Source of the DNA: Nocardia yamanashiensis NBRC 100130 | Lineage (GTDB): Bacteria > Actinomycetota > Actinomycetes > Mycobacteriales > Mycobacteriaceae | Direction of reading: 5' to 3' | DNA length: 64,000 bases | Assembly (NCBI RefSeq): GCF_001613325.1 | Contig: NZ_BDCD01000037.1 | Coordinates: forward strand, 1 to 64,000 | Shown here: in pieces, positions 25,801 through 32,865 of the stretch | Layout: each line of letters opens with the position of its first letter | How positions within the stretch are numbered: position 1 is the first letter of the stretch | Translations under genes and position numbers: made by a program | The notes under the pieces: generated by a model | The model's database searches: none | Told to the model about the DNA's origin: nothing | Seen by the model: the letters and a program-made list of their open reading frames with translations, nothing else

Positions 25801-26322
25801 CAGGCGTTCGCGCGGGCCGGGCTGGCCATCCTGCTGCACACCATCGGCGATCATCCCGCCGCCACCGCGGAATTGGAGACCGCGCTCGATATCTTCCAAC
25901 GCATCGGCGACCGGGTCAGCCAGGGGTACGCCTATATCGGGCTGGGGCTGCTGCGCTATCAGGCCGGGGACTATGTCGGTGCGGCCGCGCTCGCCGAGCA
26001 GGCGCCGGTGCTCTTCCGGGAGATCGGGGATCGGCTGGGCGAGGCGTACGCGTTCCTCGGCCTGGGCCTGTTGCGTTATCAGGCAGGCGATTACGCGGGC
26101 GTCGCCGATCTGGTGCGCCGCTACCTGGCGGCCTTCCGGGAACTGGGCGAGGACCCCGATGAGGAGGACATGGTCGAGCGGATCAGCGCGCTGTGGGATC
26201 TCAGTTCGCCGCAGGACGCGGTGGTCTCCTACATCGACGCCACCCGGCTGGTGCGCGAGATCCAGGTGCGGTGGAAGAAGCGGCGCGTCTGGCGGGATCT
26301 GCCGGTGCCCGACACCCGTTAG
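22852..26322 (+). CDS. STAND NTPase: HTH-like N-terminus, NB-ARC-type ATPase, 13 TPR repeats
   Basis: A 1156-residue giant. Residues ~8-75 resemble a helical HTH-type module found before NTPases of this class (TKARLRGTRGLPTIQRIS, DWRSGKNVPAR). An NB-ARC/STAND ATPase occupies ~135-440: Walker A GMPGIGKTAL (K181), Walker B ILLVLDDAQD (D260, D261), the sensor-like LITSRRR, and GLPLA-like CGYLPLAIVLL. A winged-helix/linker leads to 13 tandem 40-residue TPRs from residue 577. STAND proteins of this build act as ligand-triggered switches in regulation or in antiphage defence. GTG 22852 is 6 nt after TAGCCT, a leaderless start. No effector gene is adjacent, so regulation is the more conservative reading. 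Confidence 0.85.
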   Translation: MAVSAFGGDEVNSGSAREAFAQRMTELFEAAGNPTLDQVVRTTKARLRGTRGLPTIQRISDWRSGKNVPARFGSLEPVLATLFYLAQARKEPIAAGLSNVVAWQRLWEAAVVEAGPSTAPAAPAPAEREPMPPRPTLTDTLPRDVETLIGREAELERILAVAGAGRVVSIHTIDGMPGIGKTALATRVAHRLADQFPDGRFFVNLHAHTAGQPAAKPIDVLGGLLTDLGIDPRNIPDSLDNRRSLWRDRVAGKRILLVLDDAQDHAQVEPLLPNGPGCLTLITSRRRLVALDGSQPFALDTLDPDKAAELFRTLARRPLGAGDEAAVAEIARLCGYLPLAIVLLAGRLAHHASWTIAQMADDLAMAQDRLGELEAGERAVYAAFTMSYQDLPPERQRLFRRLSLHPGPDIDSYATAVLDDIPVSAARRELDALFTDHLLDEPAGGRYRMHDLLREFALALAGADPLDERRAVVDRLLDHYQHIGEQADRYLAGDTHPKPVADAEPAAASHFSNRTQALAWLRAERGNLLGCLEYAAARHQSARVVGLTSILSGLLRLDGPWSLAIKLHRRAATIAEHSGDLVGTADALNDLGLVRYASGDYPGTADLVRQALTIYQEIGDRVGQAHALSSLGRLGYATGDYPGTAELLRQALAIYEQVGDRGGQAYALIGMGVVRYTIGDYPGTGDQMRRAAALFDEIGDRFGAAYALHERGVVTYATGDYETAGVLVGQALESYRELGDRFAEAYALNDLVAVRFATGDYPGVAELLGQALDIHREIGDRLGEAYALGSLGRLGHAVGDLPGAANRMEQALAIFREIGDRVGQAYVLNDLSLVRHSTGAYGVAAERMQEGLAIFQEIGDRAGEAYTLIALGLVRYAGGDYAGAEGPMARALDIFQAIGDRVGEAYALCSLGRLSFVAGDQTVAVERLGRALGIFQEIGDRVGEAYALSSLSRLRFAAGDSARSEELVRRALGIYEEIGDRFGQAFARAGLAILLHTIGDHPAATAELETALDIFQRIGDRVSQGYAYIGLGLLRYQAGDYVGAAALAEQAPVLFREIGDRLGEAYAFLGLGLLRYQAGDYAGVADLVRRYLAAFRELGEDPDEEDMVERISALWDLSSPQDAVVSYIDATRLVREIQVRWKKRRVWRDLPVPDTR
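24580..26139 (+). repeat. Thirteen in-frame 120-bp repeats coding 40-residue TPRs
   Basis: The unit reads roughly EIGDRVGEAYALSSLGRL then RFAAGDYAGAEELLRQALAI and repeats with an exact 120-nt period and no indels over 13 copies. EIGDR or a variant opens nearly every copy. The lack of length drift and high similarity suggest recent expansion or ongoing homogenisation. Such DNA is prone to recombination and to assembly collapse, so copy number should be treated with care. Confidence 0.9.
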
Positions 26323-26324
26323 TG

Positions 26325-27701
26325 TCACGGCTGCCGCGCCAGCCGCCAATCCCGGTGCAGGCGGCCGAGTTCCGTGACCGGCGGGTCGCCGTAGATCCAC
26401 TCGCGGGCGATGCGATGCCAGTTCGCGGTGGCGCGCAGCTGCCCGAGCGTGCCGCAGGTCCAGAAGTCGGTGCGGCGAGTGAACAGGTGCTCCGGCGGCA
26501 GCAGCTGGCGGTGCATGCCCTCGAATTCCGAGAGCCGGGGATCGATGGCGTGCAGGAACGCCCCGCACGCCAGTTCCGGGTCGAGCGCCAATTCCTCGTC
26601 GATCAGGCACCATTCGCCGGCGGCGAGGAAGTACTCGTAGCAGGCGCGCGGGGTGACGCTGTCCGCGTCGCTGATCACGCCGCGCTCGGCCATGAGCCGG
26701 TACAGATCGTCGGCGCGGTCCTCGGCGGTGGCGCGCTGGCATTCGGCCTCGAAGGCGATGTGCTCGGCCGACATGCGTTTGTACAGGCCGAAATCCAGGA
26801 ACACCACCTTGCCGTCCGCCCGCAGCAGCACATTGCCGGGGTGCGGGTCGCCGCAGAACTCCGCGAACTCGTGCAGCGAACCCATGTAGTAGCGGTAGAT
26901 GATCTCGCCGACCCGATTGCGTTCGGCGTCGGGCAGTGCGCGGATGGCGTCGAAGTCCAGCCCCGGCGCGTACTCCGTCACCAGCACCCGGGCCGTGCTC
27001 GAGTCCGGAAACGCCTGCGGCACAGCGATGAACGGATGGTCGGCGTAGCGCCTGGAAACCTCCTGCTGGGTGCGGGCTTCCTCCACGTAGTCGAGTTCCT
27101 TCGACAGGCTCGAGCGCAGTTCCTCCAGCAGGGAGGTGGTGAACCCGGGTAGCAAGGGCCGCAACATGACTCGCAGCAAACCGAGATTGCGCAGGTCCGC
27201 CCGGACCGCCTGATCGATGCCCGGGTACTGCACCTTCACCGCCACCCGGGTGCCGTCGAAAAGCCTTGCGCGATAGACCTGTCCGATGGACGCGGCGGCG
27301 ATCGGCTCCGGCTCGAACTCGGCGAACAGCTCGGCCAGCGGCTTGCCCAGGTCCTCCTCGACCACGCCGCGCATCTCCTCGAAGCCGGCCGCCGGGGCGT
27401 GATCGAAAAGCACCGCGAGCGTGCGCTGGAACGCCTCGCGCTGCTCCGGCGGCACCAGATCCACGTCCAGCAGCGACAGCAATTGCCCCAGCTTCATGGT
27501 CAAGCCCTTGAGCTCCCCGAACACCCCCACCAGTTCCTGCGCCATCCGCAGCACCGATTCATCGGCCAGCCGCTCGCGCACCGCCGCCGATCGCCCCAGC
27601 ATGGCGATCCTGGTGCGCCGCTTGCGCATCGCCTGCGCGGCCACCGCCGCACCGAGCTTGGAGCCGCGGGCGAACCGCGAAGTCGGAACCGGTTTCGCCA
27701 T
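26325..27701 (-). CDS. ABC1/UbiB (AarF) family atypical kinase-like protein
   Basis: The start ATG 27701 gives 458 residues. Family marks appear in order: the KxGQ-type motif TMKLGQLLSLL (~70), the Ala-rich nucleotide loop AAASIGQVYRA, VAVKVQYPGI with the invariant Lys, CGDPHPGNVLL for the catalytic loop and VFLDFGL for the DFG-like metal site. UbiB/ADCK proteins are ATPases linked to isoprenoid-lipid handling, and actinobacterial members have no assigned role. The gene is convergent with the STAND gene, with only 2 nt between stop codons. The upstream region contains three abutting palindromes (27831-27895). Confidence 0.88.
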   Translation of the reverse strand: MAKPVPTSRFARGSKLGAAVAAQAMRKRRTRIAMLGRSAAVRERLADESVLRMAQELVGVFGELKGLTMKLGQLLSLLDVDLVPPEQREAFQRTLAVLFDHAPAAGFEEMRGVVEEDLGKPLAELFAEFEPEPIAAASIGQVYRARLFDGTRVAVKVQYPGIDQAVRADLRNLGLLRVMLRPLLPGFTTSLLEELRSSLSKELDYVEEARTQQEVSRRYADHPFIAVPQAFPDSSTARVLVTEYAPGLDFDAIRALPDAERNRVGEIIYRYYMGSLHEFAEFCGDPHPGNVLLRADGKVVFLDFGLYKRMSAEHIAFEAECQRATAEDRADDLYRLMAERGVISDADSVTPRACYEYFLAAGEWCLIDEELALDPELACGAFLHAIDPRLSEFEGMHRQLLPPEHLFTRRTDFWTCGTLGQLRATANWHRIAREWIYGDPPVTELGRLHRDWRLARQP

Positions 27702-27830
27702 CAGCGTCCATCCCCATCCGAAGCGTGCGGTCACGGTCTCCCACCAGCATGATCGCACCTTTCCGGCGGCGTCGCGCCCGCTCGGCCCAGCGCCGCCGGT
27801 GCTCGCGCGGATCATGCAGGCAGACAGGGA

Positions 27831-27895
27831 TTTCCGGACCGGAAAACCGCTCTCCGCTCCGGAATTCCGGAGCGGAACTCCGGCATCAGCCGGAG
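27831..27895. repeat. Three adjacent palindromes sharing a CCGGA core
   Basis: Within 65 bases lie TTTCCGGACCGGAAA (27831-27845), a perfect 24-bp palindrome centred at 27864/27865 (27853-27876, arms TCCGCTCCGGAA), and CTCCGGC-ATCA-GCCGGAG (27878-27895). The cluster sits between the HEAT-repeat gene and the UbiB gene, both on the minus strand. It could be a composite terminator, an operator for the UbiB gene or a dispersed palindromic element. The stretch 27702-27985 contains no gene. Confidence 0.6.
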
Positions 27896-27985
27896 ATCGA
27901 CCGCATCCAGTGATGACGGCCTGCTGGTGGTCGGTGGTGTTGCGGGCCAGGTTGCGCTACGGAAAACGCCGGGTCCGGGCGCGGG

Positions 27986-29470
27986 TCAATTTCTCGCAAC
28001 CGTCAGTTTGGCGAGACTGTATGCGAGGTCCAGGTTGTCGACGGTGGCGAGGTGGGCCGGTGGGGTGATGGGTAGTTCGAGATTTCGGAGACCGTCCAGT
28101 AGGGCTAGGTGCAGGGCCCAGGAGACGGCGGGCGGTTCGTCCAGGATCGGCGTGAGGGCGCGAATCTCGTTGACCGCCTGGAGATCTACCAGATCGTGGA
28201 TGGCTTCGTAGCGGACGTCTTCACGGCTGTCGGTGCGGGCCAGGTCGACGAGTTGCTCCCGCAATCCGTTGCCGGGCGTGTGCGCGACGTAGGTGCGCAG
28301 GGCCTCCTGGGCGGAGATGCCGGTCGCGGTGGACAGGTATCGCCAGGCGCATTCGGCCACGGCGGGGTCCGGCGGTACCGAAGCCAGGTGGTAGACGGCC
28401 GATTTGCGGACCGAGAAGCTGCGGTCGCGGGTCAGTTCCAGGAGCGCTGCGGTAGCGGACCAATCGGACAAAGCGGTGGCTGCGATCTCGCGGACCAGGG
28501 GATCGGGGTGGGTGGTGAGCCGAACGGTCAAGCGCGGCCGGGCATCTGGAGTGAAGGCGTTCCAGTCGAGGCCGCGCAGGGTGCGATCGCGGCCGAGCCA
28601 ATCGCCGTCCGGATCGTCGAGCAGTTCCAGCAGCGCGGTTTCCGACAGGGTGTACGGCGTGGAACGGGTGAGGGGAGTGGGTGTGCCGGGTTCCTCGTCC
28701 GATTCCTCCGGTTCCGGGTGAATCAGGTCGTCCGTCGGCCGCAGCCAGTCGCGCAGTGGCGCAAGCTTTTCCGAATTTACGGCGGCGTCCTCGAAATGCC
28801 AGCTCAATTCCTCGAACGAGTCGGTGGCGGCGGCGCGCACCCGTTCGTCATCGTGCCCGCGCAGTTCGGCGATCGTCCGCAGTGCCCGCCGGGTGGGGTA
28901 GTAGCGCAGGGTGTCGAGCGCCGCGGCCGCCACCTCGTGGTCGGCGTCGTGCGCGGCGTCGAGGAGCCCGTCCTCGGCTGCCACGGGTTCTTCCCACAGC
29001 AGGGTGCGCGCCGCGGTCCAGCGGATCTCCGGATTCCGGTGTCGCAGCGCCCGGATCAGGGTGGGCATGAATCCGGCCTCGCCGAACCCGAATGCCATCG
29101 ATGCCAAGGCGGCGGCCTGGAGCGGATGGGCGTCGTCCCCGGCCACCGGGATCACGATGTCCGCCTCGCCGCGGAGCATGAGGCCCAGCGCGTGCCGCCG
29201 CACCACTGGATCGCCACTCGCCCACCAGGTTCGGCGCGATTCGCCAGTGGTGATGTCATCGAATCCGGACACCACCTCGGAGGCGCGGGTGCGGACGTCG
29301 ATCGGCAACCGGGTATCGAGCACCATGGCCGTCAGCGGTTCGATGCTCCGGTAGTCCTCGGTGCGGGCGAGCGTGTCGAATGCCGCCGCCCGCTCAGCCT
29401 CCGGGGTCGCGATCGCACCGGCCACGGCCAGCAGATCGAAGGTCCGGCTCCGGTCGCGCTCGCTGCCCAT
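27986..29470 (-). CDS. HEAT-repeat protein
   Basis: This 494-residue helical protein has repeated units of about 30-35 residues typical of HEAT/armadillo-like solenoids, e.g. NPEIRWTAARTLLWEE, DERVRAAATDSFEELSW, DPLVREIAATALSDWSA and FSVRKSAVYHLASV. A proline- and acid-rich linker (PEPEESDEEPGTPTPLT) near residues 255-275 splits two solenoids. No enzyme motif, signal or membrane span is seen. It is probably a scaffold or adaptor; the partner is unknown. Minus-strand neighbours are the DUF1460 gene upstream (55 nt) and the UbiB gene downstream. Confidence 0.8.
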   Translation of the reverse strand: MGSERDRSRTFDLLAVAGAIATPEAERAAAFDTLARTEDYRSIEPLTAMVLDTRLPIDVRTRASEVVSGFDDITTGESRRTWWASGDPVVRRHALGLMLRGEADIVIPVAGDDAHPLQAAALASMAFGFGEAGFMPTLIRALRHRNPEIRWTAARTLLWEEPVAAEDGLLDAAHDADHEVAAAALDTLRYYPTRRALRTIAELRGHDDERVRAAATDSFEELSWHFEDAAVNSEKLAPLRDWLRPTDDLIHPEPEESDEEPGTPTPLTRSTPYTLSETALLELLDDPDGDWLGRDRTLRGLDWNAFTPDARPRLTVRLTTHPDPLVREIAATALSDWSATAALLELTRDRSFSVRKSAVYHLASVPPDPAVAECAWRYLSTATGISAQEALRTYVAHTPGNGLREQLVDLARTDSREDVRYEAIHDLVDLQAVNEIRALTPILDEPPAVSWALHLALLDGLRNLELPITPPAHLATVDNLDLAYSLAKLTVARN

Positions 29471-29525
29471 GCTGTTCAGGATGGCATGCCGTGCGAGTCC
29501 CCGCAGCCAGCGGAAACGCCGATTC

Positions 29526-30323
29526 TCAGGGCCGCAGCACCACGATGCCCGGCACCGTGTTCAGGTACTCCCGCAGCGGTGTGTCGACGACCTGATTGTT
29601 GGCCGCCAGCGACGAGGCATTGCGGAACACCGTCCCGCTGTTCGTCTGCACGATGATCCCGGTGTGGGTGACGTCGAGCCCCGGCTGGTCGGTGTACGCG
29701 CCCACGTAGTCGCCGGTGCGCAGCCCGCCGATCACCTGGTCGGTGACGGCGGCGCTGGGGATGTAGGTGATGTTGCGGTCGACCACCGGCAGGCCCGGCA
29801 AATAGTTGCCGCCGTCGGCCTTGGCATTGAGATGCTTGCCGACCGTCACCGCGGCACCGGTCAGCGTGCCGGTGATATCGCTCGCCACGGTCTTGGGGAC
29901 CTGCGCCCAGTCGGTGAAGAAGTGCTTGCGATGGGTGAAGTCGACCTGCCCGCCCGCGTACCGGGTGTCGATCAGGTTCGCCACGAACTGGTTCCGGTCG
30001 CTCGAACGGGTCAGCGCCTCCACGTAGTCGAGGAAGGTGAAGCAGTCCACCCGGCGCAGATCGATGACCAGCTGTTCGGCCTGGGAAGCCGAGCCGACGA
30101 GCATGTTCGCGCCGTACGGGGTGCCGAGGAACTGGCCCGAGAGCAGATCGGTGAGTTCGCCCTTGCTCGCTCCGGCCGCGGCCGCGCGCAGGGCGATGAG
30201 CTCGTCCACCTTGCGGGCGGTGGCGTCGTCCATGTTCGCTTCGGCGTGCGCGCGGACCGGCAGCAGTACGGCGGCGCAGACGATGACCAGCCCGGCCAGC
30301 AGTACGCGTGTGATGGAGCGCAA
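29526..30323 (-). CDS. Exported DUF1460 (amidase-like, NlpC/P60-related) protein
   Basis: TTG 30323 is preferred because GGGGAGGA lies 3 nt upstream and translation then opens directly with a signal peptide (basic start, hydrophobic core, VRAHA cleavage site). The longer frame starting at 30401 would bury the signal. The mature domain has LGTPYGANM, LRRVDCFTFLDYVEAL with the likely nucleophilic Cys, HRKHFFTDW and THTGIIVQT with the likely catalytic His. These are the hallmarks of PF07313 (N-acetylmuramoyl-L-alanine amidase-like, DUF1460). It probably acts on peptidoglycan stems outside the membrane. About 265 residues is the usual size. Confidence 0.85.
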   Translation of the reverse strand: MRSITRVLLAGLVIVCAAVLLPVRAHAEANMDDATARKVDELIALRAAAAGASKGELTDLLSGQFLGTPYGANMLVGSASQAEQLVIDLRRVDCFTFLDYVEALTRSSDRNQFVANLIDTRYAGGQVDFTHRKHFFTDWAQVPKTVASDITGTLTGAAVTVGKHLNAKADGGNYLPGLPVVDRNITYIPSAAVTDQVIGGLRTGDYVGAYTDQPGLDVTHTGIIVQTNSGTVFRNASSLAANNQVVDTPLREYLNTVPGIVVLRP

Positions 30324-30531
30324 GGGTCCTCCCCGCGGTTGGATCGGATGAACGTGCTCCACGGTAGCCGAGGTTTTGGGGGCAGTCGTTAGCCGTAACA
30401 ACTATTCGGCGGGTCGGCGATACCCGGGTAGTCCTCCCGGAGGCACGGGACGGGGGTCCCGCTGTCGATCGGATTCGCGGTGGAGGACAGCGGTATCCGA
30501 TGTGGTTGGCAGAACCCGAGGGGATTCTTCG

Positions 30532-31329
30532 ATGAAGCGCAAGTCAGCGGTATTCGCCGTGCTCGCGGCCGGTGTGATGGCGGTCAGCGGGTGTAGTGAC
30601 AACTCCGCGTCGCAGGCGGGCGGGACGAGTTCCGCGGGCGGCAAGGGGACCTCGGTGGTGGCGACCAGCGCGGCCGGTGGGAACGGCGGCGGGACCCAGG
30701 GCGGGACCGGTGGTGGCTCGCAGGGTGGAGTCGGCGGTGGCTCGCAGGGCGGATCCGGATCCGATGGAAGTGGTTCCGGTGCAGGTGGTTCCGGTTCCGG
30801 ACAGGGCGGATCGGGCTCCGATGGTGCGGGGTCCGCGCCGGTGACCCAGGGTGAGCAGTCCGGCGGCGTGCCGGCCACCACCAAGCAGACGGCGTCCCCG
30901 GTCTCCGCGCCCAACGGGAGCGGTCACGGGCTGTGCTTCGATGTGAATTCCGGTTTGGCCAACGAGGCCGTGAAGTCTTTGAAGGCAACGACTTCCGGCG
31001 GCTGGAATGTCGAGGGCGGTAGCGGCGACGCCATCGCCGACGGTTGCGATGGCGTCCTGTCGTACATGTACGTCAGCTCCGGCAATATCCACCCGTACTA
31101 CCACGTCCTGTACTTCACCGGCGGCAAGTATCTCGGCACCGCGAGCTTGAACCCGTTCACCTACACCGAGGTGCTCGGCAAGACCCGCACCAGCGTCACG
31201 CTGCGCTATCGCTGGATCAAGTCCAACGACGCGCTGTGCTGCCCCTCGGGCGGCCCGAGCGATGTGGTGTTCACGCTGAACGGCACCAAGATCCAGGCCA
31301 ACGGGGAGTTCCCGCCGACCACCGGCTAG
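30532..31329 (+). CDS. Lipoprotein with LppP/LprE domain
   Basis: The N-terminus has a lipobox AVSGC (Cys21), so the protein should be acylated and anchored outside the membrane. Residues ~30-125 form a long Gly/Ser/Gln-rich low-complexity linker. The C-terminal ~130 residues fit the LppP/LprE lipoprotein domain of mycolata: GHGLCFDVNSGLA, VLYFTGGKYLGTASLNPF, SVTLRYRWIKSND and an extra CC pair. The function of this domain is unknown. GAGGGG precedes ATG 30532. The stop codon shares a palindromic CTAG with the stop of the convergent DoxX gene. Confidence 0.85.
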   Translation: MKRKSAVFAVLAAGVMAVSGCSDNSASQAGGTSSAGGKGTSVVATSAAGGNGGGTQGGTGGGSQGGVGGGSQGGSGSDGSGSGAGGSGSGQGGSGSDGAGSAPVTQGEQSGGVPATTKQTASPVSAPNGSGHGLCFDVNSGLANEAVKSLKATTSGGWNVEGGSGDAIADGCDGVLSYMYVSSGNIHPYYHVLYFTGGKYLGTASLNPFTYTEVLGKTRTSVTLRYRWIKSNDALCCPSGGPSDVVFTLNGTKIQANGEFPPTTG

Positions 31330-31757
31330 AACGCGGCGAGTACACATGCGCCGATGAAGACGACCTGCACGACCGTGCGCACGGGGAGCGGCATCGTCTT
31401 GATGCCGATGCCCTGGCGGGCGGCGCGGACGTTCGCGGGGAACATGATCAGCAGCAGCAGGGCGAGGCAGGCGGCGGCGAGCGGGGCGGCCCACGGGATC
31501 AGCAGTCCGATCGCGCCGGCCGCTTCCAGGATGCCGGTGAGCGTCACCATGGCCGCCGGATTCGGGAACTGCGGCGGCACCATCGCGATGAGCCCGTTCC
31601 GCCGCGGCTGCTGGAAGTGGGCGAGCGTGGTGAGCGCGAACATGACCGCCAGGCCGATGCGCACGGCGTGCGGCCACGAATCCAGCCAGTCGACGCCCGC
31701 CCAGCCCGCGATACGGGCGATTCCGGTGACGACGAAGAGAGCGATGAGCGGTGCCAT
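31326..31757 (-). CDS. DoxX-family membrane protein
   Basis: Start ATG 31757 follows AGGAG with a 6-nt gap and gives a 143-residue protein with four hydrophobic spans. Conserved patterns are the early FVVTGIARIAGW, FALTTLAHF and GILEAAGAIGLLIP, as in DoxX/DoxD-like proteins. The family is linked to thiol or redox stress and to quinone-type membrane processes, but the activity of this member is unknown. It is divergent from a TetR regulator, whose probable operator overlaps the strong promoter of this gene. Confidence 0.85.
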   Translation of the reverse strand: MAPLIALFVVTGIARIAGWAGVDWLDSWPHAVRIGLAVMFALTTLAHFQQPRRNGLIAMVPPQFPNPAAMVTLTGILEAAGAIGLLIPWAAPLAAACLALLLLIMFPANVRAARQGIGIKTMPLPVRTVVQVVFIGACVLAAF

Positions 31758-31785
31758 GGGGGGCTCCTGAGGGTCGAGCAAGCAT

Positions 31786-31828
31786 CTTGACAGTGGAAAG
31801 ATTAGGTCCGACCGGGGAACTTGTCAAT
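31786..31828 (-). promoter_or_regulatory. doxX promoter within an inverted repeat
   Basis: On the minus strand, TTGACA (31827-31822) and TAATCT (31804-31799) are separated by exactly 17 nt, a near-consensus sigma-A promoter for the DoxX gene. The same TTGACA occurs in inverted orientation at 31787-31792, forming a long interrupted inverted repeat (CTTGACA...TTGTCAA). The divergent TetR product is the obvious candidate to bind here. Confidence 0.6.
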
Positions 31829-31855
31829 GTCTAGATTCTGCGGGACGATCGACCC

Positions 31856-32419
31856 GTGACCAAGAACGCCTACCACCACGGCGACCTGCGAGCCTCCCTG
31901 CTGAATGCCGCGGCCGAGCAGATCGCCACCGAGGGCATCGACTCCGTCTCGCTGCGCGCGCTCGCTCAGCGCGTGGGCGTCTCCCATGCCGCCCCCGCCC
32001 ATCACTTCGGTAATCGCCAGGGGCTGCTCACCGAGCTGGCCATTCAGGGCTTCGAGCTGCTCGCGGCCGAACTCCGTTCCGCCACCGGCGATTTCCGCGA
32101 GGTGGCGCTCGCCTACATTCGCTTCGCCCGCACCCACCCCGGCCATTTCGACGTCATGTACCGCCACGACCTGCTGCGCGCCGACGACGAACGCCTGGCC
32201 GCCGCCCGCCGCGACTCCGGCGCCGAACTCCGTTCCGGCGTGGGCAGACTCGAGATCTCCGCCGATTCCCGCCCCGCCGCGTCCCTGGCCGCCTGGTCCC
32301 TGGTCCACGGCTTCGCCTCGCTCTGGCGCGAAGGGGCGCTGGTGGATTCGTCCTTCGCCGGCGAAGACCCGGAGACCCTCGCCCGGGCGATGGTCGCCGC
32401 CGTCGAGTTCACCGGGTAA
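31856..32419 (+). CDS. TetR-family regulator (likely repressor of the DoxX gene)
   Basis: A 187-residue protein with the N-terminal HTH: YHHGDLRASLLNAAAEQIA then SVSLRALAQRVGVSHAAPAH and HFGNRQGLLTELA. The C-terminal ligand-binding part (FARTHPGHFDVMYRHDLL, AAWSLVHGFASLWREGAL) matches the WHG/TetR_C_33-like subgroup. The recognition helix VSHAAPAHHF is typical of that subgroup. GTG 31856 is divergent to doxX. A TAGATT -10-like box at 31832-31837 could drive it. The ligand is unknown. Confidence 0.88.
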   Translation: MTKNAYHHGDLRASLLNAAAEQIATEGIDSVSLRALAQRVGVSHAAPAHHFGNRQGLLTELAIQGFELLAAELRSATGDFREVALAYIRFARTHPGHFDVMYRHDLLRADDERLAAARRDSGAELRSGVGRLEISADSRPAASLAAWSLVHGFASLWREGALVDSSFAGEDPETLARAMVAAVEFTG

Positions 32420-32426
32420 CCGGCGT

Positions 32427-32717
32427 TCAGTCGACCAGGACGCTGCCGAGCAGCAGCGTGTAAATCGCCGCGTCCCAGGGTGCCGCGTCGGTTCCGGGCA
32501 GAATCGCGTCGAGCAGCGGGGCTCGCACGAGACTGCCCGCCCCGTAATGCCCCGTGGTGCGGGCGCTCGCCAGCAGGGCCTGGATGGTGGCCGCGTAGAT
32601 ATGAGCCCGCGGGGCGATGACGGTGACCCCGGCGGATTCGAGGGTGACCAGTCGGCTTTCGACGGCTTCTATGACTTCGCGCAGAACGCGAATCTCGGTG
32701 TCGCGCATGCTGTCCAT
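32427..32717 (-). CDS. Hypothetical protein
   Basis: About 96 residues from ATG 32717 (or 93 from ATG 32708; the frame is open back to 32792). The sequence looks like a real protein: helical segments MRDTEIRVLREVIEAVESRL and HIYAATIQALLASAR, and a C-terminal PWDAAIYTLLLGSVLVD. No known motif is recognised. There is no good Shine-Dalgarno at any candidate start. It is convergent with the TetR gene (7 nt apart) and divergent from the XRE regulator. Confidence 0.5.
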   Translation of the reverse strand: MDSMRDTEIRVLREVIEAVESRLVTLESAGVTVIAPRAHIYAATIQALLASARTTGHYGAGSLVRAPLLDAILPGTDAAPWDAAIYTLLLGSVLVD

Positions 32718-32865
32718 GCAGTCAGCAGACCACCGGCGTACCAGTGGATATGTGGAATCCGAATATTCAGACAGGTTCGCCGGAAACGCCATGACGAGAT
32801 GCGGATTCCGGGACGATTACTAGGCGGATTCCTGCGGCTGTGCATTCGAGTGAAGGGGAGCATTC

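Noticed and set aside
24580..26139. Regular 120-bp periodicity that might suggest a CRISPR-like or minisatellite array
   Set aside because: The period is in frame and encodes TPR units, and there are no constant repeats with unique spacers.
22849..26742. A 1297-codon open frame antisense to the STAND/TPR gene
   Set aside because: It is the mirror of a regular GC-rich repeat gene. Its translation is His/Gln/Arg/Pro-rich with no domain, and the plus-strand product has clear Walker and TPR motifs.
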